Positions 9,108-20,233 of a stretch of DNA of 64,000 nt are shown one piece after another. The stretch is from the NCBI RefSeq assembly GCF_040412425.1, contig NC_089744.1, forward strand, positions 32,473,743 through 32,537,742. Reading direction: 5' to 3'. This DNA is from Macrobrachium rosenbergii (lineage: Eukaryota; Arthropoda; Malacostraca; Decapoda; Palaemonidae). The notes under the pieces were generated by a model, which had not been told where the DNA came from, did no database searches, and was given only the letters and a program-made list of their open reading frames with translations. The translations under genes and the position numbers were made by a program. Position 1 is the first letter of the stretch; every line of letters begins with the position of its first letter.

Positions 9108-9782
9108 ATGTCACACAAGTGCCATTCTGTTGTGACCATAGAGTCGATAAGTCCAGACACGGACACGTGTTCCTCACAGCTGACTGTGTTTGGCTACTTG
9201 CTGAGTCTGTGCAAATTTGTGAGACCATATTTTTCAGTGTCAAACAACAGAATTCCTCGTAGAATAGTATCTTCAATGGCACCACCACTTTTTTTCCCAG
9301 AGTTCCAGCGTGTGTACTCTGACATGAAAGGGCCCATAGTGATTGTAACCTTGTTAGCATCAATTCTTCTTTACGGCCTTCATAGTCCCCAGAGGACTCT
9401 CGTTATGGAAGTTTTGGCTGCGGCAAAGCTCACTGTTGGTTATTGGCTGGGCTTCTCATTTCTTGCATTTTTCCTGGGTTACTTTTGTCAAACAAGTCTT
9501 ACATTTTCACAGATGCTTTCCATAACTGGGTATAGCCTAACAGGCCACTGCCTTGTCTTATTAACAGCAGAAGTGCTGCACCAAGAAGAAAACCATGGTG
9601 TGTTCTTTTTCCTTACAGCAGTCTTTGGTGGACTTGCCACAGGCAGACTTATTATAATCATGTTAGCACGTACGCCAGGTCCAGGGCAGCGCCTTGTGAT
9701 GTGCTCTACTTTAGCATGCATACATCTTATGCACTTGATATATATTCATTTTGCATTTATGAGGAAAAAATTTGCTGTTTAG
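9108..9782 (+). CDS. YIPF3: YIPF3-like Yip1-domain Golgi membrane protein
   Basis: YIPF3 is a multi-spanning protein of the early Golgi that pairs with YIPF4 and acts in Golgi structure and trafficking. The 224-residue protein has a hydrophilic N-terminus and about five membrane segments (roughly 76-92, 106-126, 137-155, 164-187, 196-216). Family landmarks include RPYF (39-42), KGPIVIVTLLASILLYG, the GYWLGFSF motif (111-118), GYSLTGHCLVLL (141-152), and GPGQRLVMCSTLACIHL followed by IYIHFAF near the end. The N-terminus is much shorter than in the roughly 350-residue human protein, and the human C-terminal luminal tail is absent. There are no introns. The start ATG has ACC at -3 to -1. It is the last gene of the run and the first followed by a canonical AATAAA. 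Confidence 0.87.
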   Translation: MSHKCHSVVTIESISPDTDTCSSQLTVFGYLLSLCKFVRPYFSVSNNRIPRRIVSSMAPPLFFPEFQRVYSDMKGPIVIVTLLASILLYGLHSPQRTLVMEVLAAAKLTVGYWLGFSFLAFFLGYFCQTSLTFSQMLSITGYSLTGHCLVLLTAEVLHQEENHGVFFFLTAVFGGLATGRLIIIMLARTPGPGQRLVMCSTLACIHLMHLIYIHFAFMRKKFAV

Positions 9783-10033
9783 TGCATGAACACAATTCAG
9801 ATTCTGCATTTTGCTGGTTGTGAACAAAGTAAAATCTCAGGACAACATTAGAAATATCTTTTCAAATTAAAATAATTTTTCATGCTTGGTCAGTTGTAAA
9901 CCTATTAAACATCCTCTGAGGCAGCATGCACAAAATGTATATTAAAATCATAGCTTTCTTCTGTGAAAGTTATATTAAATGGAAAATGTAGAAATTCACA
10001 AAGCATTCTTTCTGTAAATACGATTATTGTACT

Positions 10034-10039
10034 AATAAA
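10034..10039 (+). terminator. polyadenylation signal after YIPF3
   Basis: AATAAA lies about 250 bp after the YIPF3 stop. Weaker ATTAAA variants occur at about 9866 and 9942. None of the three upstream inter-ORF gaps has a comparable signal, so this may serve the whole cluster. Confidence 0.5.
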
Positions 10040-10259
10040 TAAGACAATATTTTTATTCTGTTTTGATTATCCATTTGTATAAATGAACTATGTATTTATG
10101 GTGACTTAATGGTGAATTGTTCATTGGGTATGGGTTTTGAATTGAATTTGGTGGAAGGTTTTAGTTTTGAATATATTGAACATGATCAATTTCAAGTTTC
10201 TTGGCTAGAACTACTGTTAAAATATATTTTGGGTGTGATTTGGTCATAGTTCCTGACTT

Positions 10260-11707
10260 GACCAACCCTGAGGTGTGAGGTAAGCAAGAACGACGGAGGT
10301 ATGAGTGAGAGCTGATAGCGCTCGTCATCTTTGTCTTCTACTTCATCATCTACCTCACCTTGATCCCACTCTCTTACTCTGCATAGGCAGTCACTGAGAG
10401 AGGTAGTCCAATCCTTGTTTTAAAAAAAACAAGTCTTGAAATGCCTCTTCCATGCATTCTCTCTGCTGGGGGAGGGCAGGGGTGTAGAGTCACCAGTAGT
10501 CATTGGCTTTCTCCAGGTAGGGTTGGCACTGTGGTGCCAGCCTGTGTAGACTTTAGCTTCGGCTTCCATCTTGTCTCTCGGTGAGCTGTCAGGATCTCAC
10601 TGATTTGAGGCTGTTTGGCTTATTTGCTTGGTGCAAAAATTTTCCCCCTCTCACAGCAAATCTTTGGAGTTGCACATTAAGGGTTTGTGTGGCCTGTTTG
10701 CTAGTCATGTACCCAGTCTGCTGATTGGGTTTAACGCTAGCAATGAGGTATATTGCTCTCTTGGTCCGTCCATGGTCAGACAGTCTGCTTGATAAGGGTT
10801 TTGCATGGCAATTAATTATAATGCTCTCTCAGTCCATCCATGGTTGGACGATTGTGGTTAACAGGCAAGGAGGGCAAACCACCTCACCCTCTGCAACCTG
10901 CTTGATGTAGGGTTTGCATGGTATGTTTGCTAGTCACATACCCTTTACGGATCGGTTTTACACTATTGACAGGGAAGGGTTCTTCCCACCCTTCTTCAAG
11001 TTTATGGGGTGAACTGGCATCATTTCCATGCTTGAGATGGTGCTGTCTAGAGAGGGTGCTGTCCAAGCACTCTTTCTCCAGGGAAGGTCTGAACGCTTCT
11101 ACTACTTGTAGGTGTGGCAGGTAGGGGGAGTTGGGTGAGTGGTGCCAGAGCTTGTTCCTTTTCTTCTTTTGGTTTTATCGATTCTCAGCACTCCAGTTCT
11201 ACCATCCACATACTGGATGTCTCTGGCCTTTACAGCTGAGGTGGCAGTGATGATGGAGAAAGGCATCATAGAAGTAGTGGAGTGACTATTTCATGGGTTT
11301 TACAGCCTTGTTTTCCTAGTGGAGAAGGTAATTGGAGACACTGGACACCGCGGACAATGCTGAAATTCTTCAGTAAGGAGGGCTAAAGGGTTTTGATAGG
11401 TCTGGAGGATGCATCTTTCAAGTACCCATTCATCAGAGCTGGGAAGCACCAGCTCAGGTGTTTATTTAGGTGTTCACCTTCGTGTTCCCTGTTGCAGTAC
11501 CTAGATGATTGGTTAGTCCTAGCATCTTGTGTGAGTTGCATGTTCTTCAGGACAGGGATCCCCCTTTGTCAGAAGTTTGTGATTGTGATCAACTGGAGGT
11601 CATACTGGACAGGTAATAAAAATGCACTCCTCGCCCCCAAAGAGGTCTCAACAAGTAGTGTTGGTAGATCTCCCCCAAAGAATACCTGCCTGTTTCTGTT
11701 ATCATAA
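10260..11707 (+). pseudogene. decayed DIRS ORF1/RT region
   Basis: The part 11200-11560 translates in pieces to DIRS RT motifs: a TAEVAVMMEKGIIEVVE segment (about 11230-11282), GLEDASFKYPFIRAGKHQLR (from about 11400) and QYLDDWLVLAS (about 11495-11527) with both catalytic Asp codons. Upstream (10260-11100) is a repetitive, gag-like stretch with direct repeats: GTTTGCTAGTC occurs near 10695 and 10925, and a TCC(A/G)TCCATGGT block occurs near 10768 and 10834. No RNase H or recombinase is recognisable after 11707. Pseudogene. Confidence 0.65.
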
Positions 11708-11709
11708 CA

Positions 11710-12660
11710 TCAGTGTAGTATTCTGCATAATTGTAGATTCACCTTTGAAGGCTATTCAGCCTAACTGCTCTCTGAAAAAACAGTTTACCATCATTCATCT
11801 TTTCACATTCAAAAGCCTTCTGCTCTGGAACTTTCTCAATGCAATTTGTATATTTGTAAGACGTCAGTTGTTTTTGTCATCAAGGGCTGCATTTCAGCAT
11901 TTTTTCCTCACTACATAATATGAATTTTCAGAATTTGTTTCCTATGAGGATAATTCCCTGCCCCTAAACACCTTTCATGAAGTCTCCTTGCGAACCATTC
12001 TAAACAGCAGCTTTGTGGGGTTTGGCTTTCAAATAACCTTCATCTTAGTACAGTGTTTGTTTCATTTAAGGACTGTTTGTCTCAGTTGTTTGAGCAAACT
12101 GTATGGTTACTGATCAGAATGATCCATACTGAAACTGGATGTCAGCAGTCTATGTTCCTCCCAAGACTTCATTATAAGACCCATTTGCTAGGTCCCTGGG
12201 CAGTATGTTAAAATCTATTACCATTCCTTCTTTTTCTAACATTGGGAATGACAAGACAGGAAGTGCATATGTCAAGTTGGGAACTTTGGTTTATGGCTCG
12301 TGGGAAACAGCTAAGTATCCACTTCAAGAATGTAAAATTAATCTTATACAGTAGCCCTTGAAATTTTCAGATGTTTTAGGGGTCTGGCCTTCTAGATAAC
12401 AAAAGATCCAATACTAAACCCTACCCTTGAACATTCACGATCTGCTACCAGTAATTCCATATATCTAGCCAAAACTAAACAGTACTTGACATTTATCACA
12501 CAACTGAAATTTATTAGCAAAAATTACAATTCAGTAGCCCTGTTAAAACTGCTAAATAATGATCCAAGTGAGTTGCAAACTTGGATTTCAGTAGCATATT
12601 GTTGACATTATGAACTCTTGATGCAGAGATGGTTACAAATTATGTAATAAATCTAATTTT
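11710..12660. other. no recognisable feature
   Basis: AT-rich sequence without an ORF or repeat that I can assign. It may be the decayed remainder of the upstream DIRS copy. Confidence 0.3.
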
Positions 12661-12664
12661 TAAG

Positions 12665-12860
12665 TACAGTTGTTCCTACACGTATACAAACCCTCTGTCT
12701 TTACATATGAGATTTACTTTCGGTGAAAGCTTGTGCTGGCCGTTTAACCTAAAACGAGGTGGATATTGGTAGTTGGCTACCGACGGAAAGGCGGGGGGGG
12801 GGAATCCCCTCTATCCAGGTGGTAGGAATTCACTTTACTTTTTGGCTGCGTCTGAGACAG
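12665..12860 (+). repeat. DIRS-type left terminal repeat (partner of 22921-23215)
   Basis: An arm at 12665-12707 (TCCTACACGTATACAAACCC then TTTACATATGAG) is followed by a block holding ACTTTCGGTGAAAGC, GATATTGGTAGTTGGCTACC and GAATTCACTTTACTTTTTGG. This block is an inverted, diverged copy of 23040-23215. It belongs to the same superfamily as the terminal repeats at 32.63 and 35.05 kb. Confidence 0.65.
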
Positions 12861-13480
12861 ACAAGTCTCTTCTGCTGCCTGCCCCCCTCGATTTGGAACC
12901 ACCTGGACGTGGTGAGGGGGCTTTTGAACCCCAGGAATCTGATCCCAGGTTTGAGCCCAAGAGTCCCATATACCATTATATATTTCTTTGAATTAATTTT
13001 TGTGGAATTTTCTGCTTTTGCTAAAATTTATTGGACCTGATAAATAGGAAAAGATGTCATAACTGGGATTGGTTTTATATTCGAAATGTAATAGTGAGAA
13101 CTGTGGTAGGACCATCAACTGCTTGATAAAGTTCGGATTTGAGAGATATCAGGCGGAACTATTCTATAGGGCTGGACCATGGATTCCAGTGGGGATCTGG
13201 TTCTGAGAATAGAGACTCGGCATTCTATCTGGTTTGCCCATAACATGATTGAGTGAGGATGATAGTACTGTACTGTATTCTCTTAATATCTTCAGTCCTA
13301 GGAAGCGGGTCTGGCTTACACTTGGGCCACTCTAACCATGTTGTGCCATCCCGTATGGGGTAGGGTAGGGACTCGGACATTTGGGAGTCAGTTCTCACTT
13401 GTGCCATTGGTGGAAGAATAAAACTCCATGAAAAGCTGATGATATCCTTCTAAGGTTTTCAGGTTAATTTTTTTTTCTAC
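12861..13480. other. non-coding flank inside the nested DIRS
   Basis: No gene is supported. It lies between the DIRS left terminal repeat and the start of the LINE and is probably decayed 5' DIRS sequence. Confidence 0.3.
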
Positions 13481-13491
13481 CTCAAATCTTT

Positions 13492-13845
13492 ATGATAAGT
13501 GACAATAAAGATTCGAGTACCCCTGGGCCCTTTGATGTTAGCTACTCGGCACAGTTGACAAACGCTGGAATCTCCTCTAACAACCTTTCTTTAGAAAAAT
13601 TTAAAAATCCTAATGGAATCACACTGGAACCTTATGTTCCAATACAAAACAAATCCAAAAGAAGTAAATATTGTCTTGACCCAACCTCGACATTGGAAGT
13701 TGGATCAAGGTTTCTAACCATGGAAACAGAACAACAAATTTCAGCCGTAAAGTTGGAAAACTTATTAAAAAGACACTCAACAACAGAAATGTTGTTCAGA
13801 CATTTATCCATGAAAAGTATCGACAAAGTGAATGTAAAAATATAG
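13492..13845 (+). pseudogene. LINE ORF1, N-terminal part
   Basis: A 117-residue hydrophilic reading frame ends just before the inserted DIRS terminus. The segment RFLTMETEQQISAVKLENLL resembles the N-terminal part of zinc-knuckle LINE ORF1 proteins. It is severed from the zinc-knuckle part (14820 on) by the insertion at 13922-14394. Confidence 0.5.
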
Positions 13846-13921
13846 AAGCATGACTCTATGAACAGCATTCAGGGTACTATTGTACTTCCTGAAAATAATG
13901 ACGAACCGGTTGACTCTCTTA

Positions 13922-14394
13922 AAAAAGGATTTTGACAAAGGAAAAATCTATTTCTGGAGAGGGGCCCGTGTCACCCGGTGAAAAAGTCCATTCAGCACTT
14001 ATTTCTAGGTAATTCCGTTGCTAGATACCAGAGAAAGCTAAATGAAATGCTGGAGTTACTACCCCCAGAGCGTGAGCTCCACTAGATGGAGTCGTGTATG
14101 GAAAAGGGTGAACTACAAAAACACGGAACCTTATCCTATAGAGATTCCCAATGTCAAAAGTCCCAACGAGAGAGGTGTCGATACAAGCCCATGCACTACT
14201 CACGGACTGTATACAAGGCAACACTAGCCGCATTCCATGTTAGCACCCACCCCACTAGAATGAAGTTTACCATGGGAGGGAGAGAATGAAAAACAGGGGT
14301 GGGTCACCCGGGTGACACGGGTCCCTCTCCAGAAATAGATTTTCCTTTGTCAAAATCCTTTTTCTGGATCGAAGTCCCGTGTCACCTGGTGAAA
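13922..14394 (-). mobile_element. solo DIRS terminus (internal complementary region plus right terminal repeat) inserted in LINE ORF1
   Basis: The arm 13922-13980 (AAAAAGGATTTTGACAAAGG ... CCCGTGTCACCCGGTGA) has a near-perfect 59-bp inverse at 14305-14363. That arm is followed without a gap by another forward arm at 14361-14394 (TTTCTGGATCGAAGTCCCGT...). Read on the minus strand the order is arm, inverted arm, unique block, arm, exactly the 3'-end layout of the DIRS copies at 2832-3150 and 22921-23215. There is no ORF and no target duplication. It is either a non-autonomous element or a recombination remnant. Confidence 0.65.
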
Positions 14395-14819
14395 TAATAA
14401 CAGAGAAATAAACATCATTCTTATGCTATTAAAGACTTAAATAGAGACGTTGAAAACTAGGAGAATTCTACCTTGAACATTAGTAAGGTCCTCTAAATTC
14501 ATATAATGAAAATAATGTAAGTGGTCACCGTCTAAGATCATGAGCTTAGAATAGCACCTGAATAGGCTTGTATTAAGAAAATACTTCCTGCCTAATAGCA
14601 GACCCAATGACAGTACCCCCCCCCTTTTTTAAAGGAGAGGATCTGACAAAATTGCGAGGTCCTGTCTAAAATACCAAAGTCCAAGATTGTGAGGTATAAA
14701 GAATACCAAGTAAACAAAATAATAAAGTATTAAGAATTGCAAAAATAAAATTTGATGGTCAAGATCTGCCTCAAAAAATAAAGATTTTGGGCCAAAATAG
14801 AGAACTAGAGAACTAAGAC
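14395..14819. other. decayed middle of LINE ORF1
   Basis: AT-rich, multiple stops in all frames. It lies between the solo DIRS insertion and the zinc-knuckle segment; nothing else seen. Confidence 0.35.
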
Positions 14820-15247
14820 CTTATGTTCCAAAGCCACTACAATGTCAAAATTGTAGTAAATATGGACACATGAAGAAAAACTGTCGAAATGAACCTATGT
14901 GTGCTTATTGCGGTTCTGATGAACATGCCACACAATGGAAATGTAGTGAGCAAAAATGTGTAAACTGTAGACTAAGATCATCATGCAAGGTCCAAAGAAT
15001 GTATGCACCACTGTGTATGTACAATACAGAATTGAAAATATTACAAGAAAGAACAGGGATGTCTATAAAAGAGGCTACGTTGGAATTAAAAGTGAGAGGA
15101 ATTCAAGATCCATCTAATAAACACACATATTCTTCAGTAACAGAAACCAATAATGAAACAAAAATGCCTAGAAATAGAAATAACGGAGCACAGAAAAGTA
15201 AATTGCAAGAAGAAATTAATGCTCAAGGGAAAAAACTAAAATGGTAA
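14820..15247 (+). pseudogene. LINE ORF1, zinc-knuckle part
   Basis: The frame gives CQNCSKYGHMKKNC followed by CAYCGSDEHATQWKC and a third Cys pair (CVNC). This series of CCHC knuckles is typical of LINE gag-like ORF1 proteins that coat the element RNA. The open frame runs to 15247, with related coding continuing in 15352-15927. Confidence 0.7.
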
Positions 15248-15300
15248 AGAATAAAGAAACAGGTACAAGTGATATGGATAACATTTTATCAAATTAATTT

Positions 15301-15384
15301 GAAATATTAATACAAATAGGAGCACAGGAGGATGCTACTATTGAAATATTAATGCAAATAGGAACACAGGAGGATGCTACTACG
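15301..15384 (+). repeat. 42-bp tandem duplication inside the LINE
   Basis: GAAATATTAATACAAATAGG at 15301 recurs as GAAATATTAATGCAAATAGG at 15343, exactly 42 bp later, and the copies match to 15384 with a few changes. It adds 14 codons in frame. Confidence 0.85.
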
Positions 15385-15927
15385 GAAGCAACAGAGGGGG
15401 GTCGTGATAGACTGGAAATTAAAGATAAAAAAAAGCCTTTGGAAAGAACACCACCCAAAACAAAGAAACTAACAATTATTAGAGAAACATCGGCCAAACC
15501 AAAGACAAAAGATATGAAGAATGAACACAAACAAAAACAAGTTAAGACTATACCATTATCTCCTAAAATAATAATAAAACCTATGGACACAGATATCCAA
15601 AACACCAAAGTGGATAACAATGACTATGTCAAGGGAGAAGAGATTACTCCATCACCAACAATTGGTACAAGAACAAATAAAGAAAGAAATATACATGATA
15701 ACACATGTGGATGTAATGATTGTTTCATTGCATTGTGCAATAATAAGAAAAACATAACAAAAGATAGTTTAACAAACATTATAAGAAGTTTTATGAAGTA
15801 TAGAAAAAAAGAAACCACTGATTTAAGCACCCATGAAAAAGGTTGCATGTGCATTGAGCTCTTAATATTTTATAAAGGTAAAAAAGTGAATGTCGTGAGA
15901 AAATTATTAGAAAAAAATCCAAGTTGA
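15352..15927 (+). pseudogene. LINE ORF1 C-terminal region
   Basis: A 191-residue, lysine-rich, low-complexity frame without a recognisable fold, apart from a Cys-rich patch (CGCNDCFIALC). Position between the zinc-knuckle segment and the endonuclease suggests the ORF1 tail. Confidence 0.45.
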
Positions 15928-15984
15928 TAATACAAAAAAAGAGGGAGTAAAACTAGACTGCTATAACAAAATATTTTCAATAGC

Positions 15985-16803
15985 TGTATTATACAATGGA
16001 ATGTAAATGGTCTACAGACCAGATTACACCTAGGAGAAGTATAACGGTTATTAAAAGAATATGAACCAATGATATTATGTTTACATGTCAACAAAACTTT
16101 GTCAGCAATAGGTAAATATACCTTAGCATCAACATCACGAGAGGAAGTAGGAAATTTAGGTATAAGCATATATGTACATAAAAAAGTAGTTTATGACAAT
16201 ATTCCTGTGAACATCACTGACCTGCAAATATCAGGTGTTAAAATTCGAATAAAAAATTATAATTATGTAATTTATAATTTATACAACCAACCTAATAAAA
16301 ATTACGATAATAATGCCAAGCAACCTACATTAATAGTAGGTGATTTTAATGCTCACAACCTGATGTGGGACTGCAATTGTACAGACTCAAATACAACAGG
16401 AAGTAAAATAGGAGAATTCATAGATTCATATAACATATATGCTGTATAAATGATAATGAAATCAGCACATATTTTTCATAAAACACGTGGAACATTTTCC
16501 TGTGCAACAAACATAGTAGACAGATTGGATTGGAATACAGTTGACGACTTACGTACAAGTGATCATTTCCCAGTATTAATGTCATTATTACAAAATAATC
16601 TTGCCAAGCATGTCCCTCAATGTAACATTTATAAAGCAGATTGGAAGCAATATGAATTCCACATTAGGAATATGCCACCATTTGAATATTTAAAAGACCA
16701 TAATGAAACTAATAAAGTTCTTGTTGATTTCATTAAAAATGCTGCTGATAAAGCAATACCAAAATCAAAATCTCATCCAACAAAACACAAAGTCCCATGG
16801 TGA
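15985..16803 (+). pseudogene. LINE ORF2 APE-type endonuclease
   Basis: Fragments in consecutive frames show the endonuclease order: IQWNVNGLQTR at about 15990, VGNLGISIYVHK near 16150, the YNLYNQPN strand, the catalytic GDFNAHNLMWDC (16339-16375) and TSDHFPVLMSLL (16555-16590) with the last catalytic Asp-His pair. A stop at 16447 and degraded bases before 16069 break it. Confidence 0.8.
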
Positions 16804-16809
16804 CCTGAA

Positions 16810-18660
16810 AAACTAACAGAATTAATAAAAATAAAACAAAATTGGAAGACGATTAGATAATCTGAATAGAAAGTTCAGTAAAATAAACAAAACATTACTG
16901 ATATTAGAAGGAACTTTACAATAACTAACTTATTAGAAATTGATACATTAAAACCTCTATATAACAAAATATCTGCAAAATTTAAAAGAGAAGTAATTCA
17001 AGTAAGAATCATTTCATGGAGGAAATATGTATCAGATCTCTCTAATAATACTCCCATACAAAAAATATGGGAAAAATTCAGGAAAATAAATGGTACCCAT
17101 GTTAAACCACTAGACATGCCATAATAAAAGATGGGAAAAGAATACTTGGTCCTAAAGAAATGAGTTATGTAATAGGAGAAAATTTAGCAAAAGTAAGTAG
17201 TGACAAAAATTTAGATGAGCATTTCTGCACAAAGAAAAATAGTATAGAATTTATAACAATAAATTTTGAAATAATAGAAGATATATATTATAACTGAAAA
17301 TTTAATATGGAAGAGTTGGAATTTGCTCTGTTGAACAGCAATAAATTTGCCCCTGGAGGTAACAATATTTGTTTTGAAATGATCTGCCATTTAGCACCTT
17401 TGGCAACGACATACTTATTAGAGCTTTATAACCACTTATGGCTTCAAAATTTATTTCCTGATGAATGGCGTAAAGCTAAAACCTGGAAAAGACCAATTTC
17501 TTTAAGTTGTTTATGCAAATTACTAGAGAAAATGGTAAATGCTCGACTAACATGGCACATTCAAGAAAATAAAATTTTGACTCTGACTCAATTTGGGTCA
17601 CAATGTAACAGATCTACACTGGATTCTCTGTCTAACTTGGAGGACCACATACGAAGAGGATTTGAACAAAAACAAATTACTATAGCCGTCTTTTTTTTAC
17701 ACTGAAAAGGCTTGTGATACTACATGGAAATATGTAATATTAAAAACGTTACATAAAAACAGCATCTGTGGACATTTACCTATGTTTATCCAAAACTTTC
17801 TAACAAATCGCACTTTTCAAGTGAGAATTGATATTTTGTCAAATACATTTCCACTTGAAAATGTCTTCCACAAGGAAGCGTCCTAAATGGCACACTGTTT
17901 ACTTTAGCAATAAATGATATCAGTAATAATCTACCAATTGGAATTAAAGGTAACTTGTATATGGATGATTTTGCCATATATTATTCATCTTGCATAAAAC
18001 ATGCAGAGCGAATCATTAATAAAACTATAATAAAAACAGATGAATTGGCCTCATCCGCAGGCTTCAAATTTTCTATACAAAAGACTCAAGCAGTAATGTT
18101 TTATAATAATAAAAAGTGGAAAAAAGGTGAAGAAATACTGTAGATTTAAAAATCAGAAATCATTCCATAACAATTGGCCAAATAGCAAAATTTTTGGGAT
18201 TAGTATTTGATACTCACTTGAACTGGAAAGCCCACATAACATACATGAAATCAAAATATAAAAGAGCATTAAACCTAATTAAAAAACTATCGAACACTAC
18301 TTGGGGAGCCGATAGACATACCCTTACTGTACTGTATAAAGTAACAGTGCTGTCTATCATTGATTATTGAAGCGAAATATATGGCTTGGTATCAGACGTA
18401 GCGCTGAAAACATTAGATCCAGTTCATAATGAAGGCCTTAGAATATGTTCAGGAGCATTTCGATCATCACCAACATCTGCTTTACTTTACAAGTTGAATG
18501 TGGTGGACTACCTCTCTATCTCCATAGAGAGCTAGTAGCAATGAAGAGTGCTCTGAGAATTCAGACGAATGATTCTCTAACCAAAAAATTATTTGGATTA
18601 AGAGATGTGTTTATAAACAATCATCCACCTCTTTTCCCAATTAGAGCATTTTTTTTTTTT
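16810..18660 (+). pseudogene. LINE ORF2 reverse transcriptase
   Basis: RT motifs run from KFAPGGNNICFEM (about 17345) through WKRPISLSCLCKLLEKM, TQFGSQCNRST and an FTLAINDISNNLP segment to the catalytic YMDDF at 17956-17970, then FKFSIQKTQAVMF. The first catalytic Asp of the palm is replaced in a broken stretch near 17700. Stops and shifts at about 17280, 17705 and 18140 split the gene. Confidence 0.8.
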
Positions 18661-18768
18661 ATTGATCCCAATTAGAGCTAGAAGATTGTTTGAGTCACTA
18701 AATATAAATATACAATTACCTTTAATATTAAAATTACCTCCTCCTTGGACAATGAATAAAATGAGAAT

Positions 18769-19605
18769 TTGTACACACTTGAAATATTTATCAAAAAGTT
18801 ATTCAGTAACACAGTAGAACATATAATCCGACAAGGTCCACATTACGCAATATACACCAACAGATCTAAGTCACAATACAGAATGGGATATGCTGCAGTA
18901 TCCCCAGACAAAAGGTATCAGTTCTCTCTACCAGATAATGCCTTGGTATTTACAGCTGAGTTATGTGCAATAGCATCAGCCATAAAAATAATTAAAGAAG
19001 CCTCATTTAATAATTTTGTGTTTTATAGCAACTCCAGAAGCGCTATAGAAGCCATTCAAACCTGTTATAAAAAAAATAATATTGTACAACAAATTAAATT
19101 TTCACTCCATAAATTGTATAATAACAGAAAAAATATTGAAATATGTTGGATCCCTGCCCATGTAGGAATTAAAGGAAATGAAGAGGCTGATAAAGCAGCT
19201 AAAGCAGCAGTCCACATGACCAGAGCAAATGTAGACATCCCTATTAGTGACTATATAAGATATATAAAAACAACCATTATAAGTAAATGGCAAAATATAT
19301 GGAATGAAGAGCCTGAAAATAATAAATTGAAACATAAAATCCAGTGTTGGGAAATGGAGTTCATCATATCAGAGACACACACACAAGTAATTCTGATGCG
19401 TCTTTGAATAGGCCATACTCGTTTGACACATGGACACTTAATGAACAGTCCATGTGGCCCTCCTCCCAAATGCCCAGATTACAAAGTGTTGATAACAGTC
19501 AAACATGTATTGTGTGAATGTCCAAAATATAACCTGCAGGGATCATCAAATTTTGGAAATAGATCAATGAAGGAATTTTGTCGGAATCTCCTACATTTTC
19601 AGTAA
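18769..19605 (+). pseudogene. LINE ORF2 RNase H and C-terminal Cys/His motif
   Basis: An RNase H fold is clear: YAIYTNRSK, MGYAAV, FTAELCAIASAI, NNFVFYSNSRSAIEAI and WIPAHVGIKGNEEADKAAK. Two catalytic Asp positions appear as Asn (in YTNRS and YSNSR) while the Glu of TAEL and the final Asp of EEAD remain, so the enzyme would be inactive. After a stop at 19407, a CGPPPKCP ... KHVLCECP segment in another frame is the Cys/His tail common after LINE RNase H or RT. Confidence 0.8.
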
Positions 19606-19769
19606 TGCCAATTTTAATGTTCATGAGGAGCTGTGATTTAATTGATAAAATATAAAAAGTAAGTAATAGAAATATGAAAATCCTTAGGGGTCTAATGAAT
19701 TTTAAAACAACTACATTTTAAAATTTTAATAAATTTATTTTATATTTTAATATACCTTTGTAGTGAGTA

Positions 19770-20125
19770 TACAGGCAGTCCCCGGTTTACGACGGGGCTT
19801 CCGTTTTTACGCCGTGTCGTAAACCAAAAATCGTCGTGAACCGAAAAATCATAAAAAATCCTAAGAAAACCTTACTTTTAACGTTTTGGGTGTATTGAAA
19901 ACAATGCAAACTGCATTTTTATTGTTTTTCATAAAAAAAAAAAAAAAAACTCCAAATTTTTATTATTCTGCCATTTTGGAGCCCTATTTCCTCCGTCGGA
20001 TCGGCGTACAACGCCCAGAACATGCATCGTAAACTGGGAAATAATTTCTGATGAATTTATTTGAAAAGCGTCGTAACCTCGGAAGATCGTAAGCCGGACC
20101 TGTCATAAACCAGGGCCTGCCTGCA
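19770..20125. mobile_element. pogo/Tigger-like MITE with TA target duplication
   Basis: TACAGGCAGTCCCCGGTTTA at 19770 is the inverse of the right end GTCATAAACCAGGGCCTGCC...CA ending at 20125, flanked by TA at 19768-19769 and 20126-20127. It is 356 bp with no ORF and an internal A-run. It lies at the 3' end of the LINE. Confidence 0.75.
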
Positions 20126-20233
20126 TATGGAAACGTGAGTATAAATGTATTTATTGTGTGAGTGTGTTCTAGTATGAGAGCGTATGCCTTTGTGCAGTTT
20201 TTAATTTAATTTCATTCATTCATCACCATATCA

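Larger units (their letters stand above)
13480..19765 (+). mobile_element. non-LTR retrotransposon (LINE, I/R1/Jockey-like group) with RNase H, decayed
   Basis: ORF1 with CCHC zinc knuckles is followed by an ORF2 order of APE-type endonuclease, reverse transcriptase and RNase H, then an AT-rich tail. RNase H at the C-terminus is found in the I group and some relatives rather than most Jockey elements; the exact clade needs a tree. Stops and frameshifts occur throughout, and a 0.47-kb DIRS terminus is inserted in ORF1. The 5' boundary (about 13480) and 3' boundary (about 19650-19765) are estimates; no target duplication was found. Confidence 0.8.

Noticed and set aside
8164..9782. Bacterial contamination as explanation for the operon-like cluster
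   Set aside because: All four products are eukaryote-specific, and there are no Shine-Dalgarno sites but eukaryotic acceptor sites and start contexts.
8164..10040. Retrocopy of a polycistronic mRNA as explanation for lack of introns
   Set aside because: No A-tail or target duplication was found at either side and all four ORFs are intact; not excluded but less likely.
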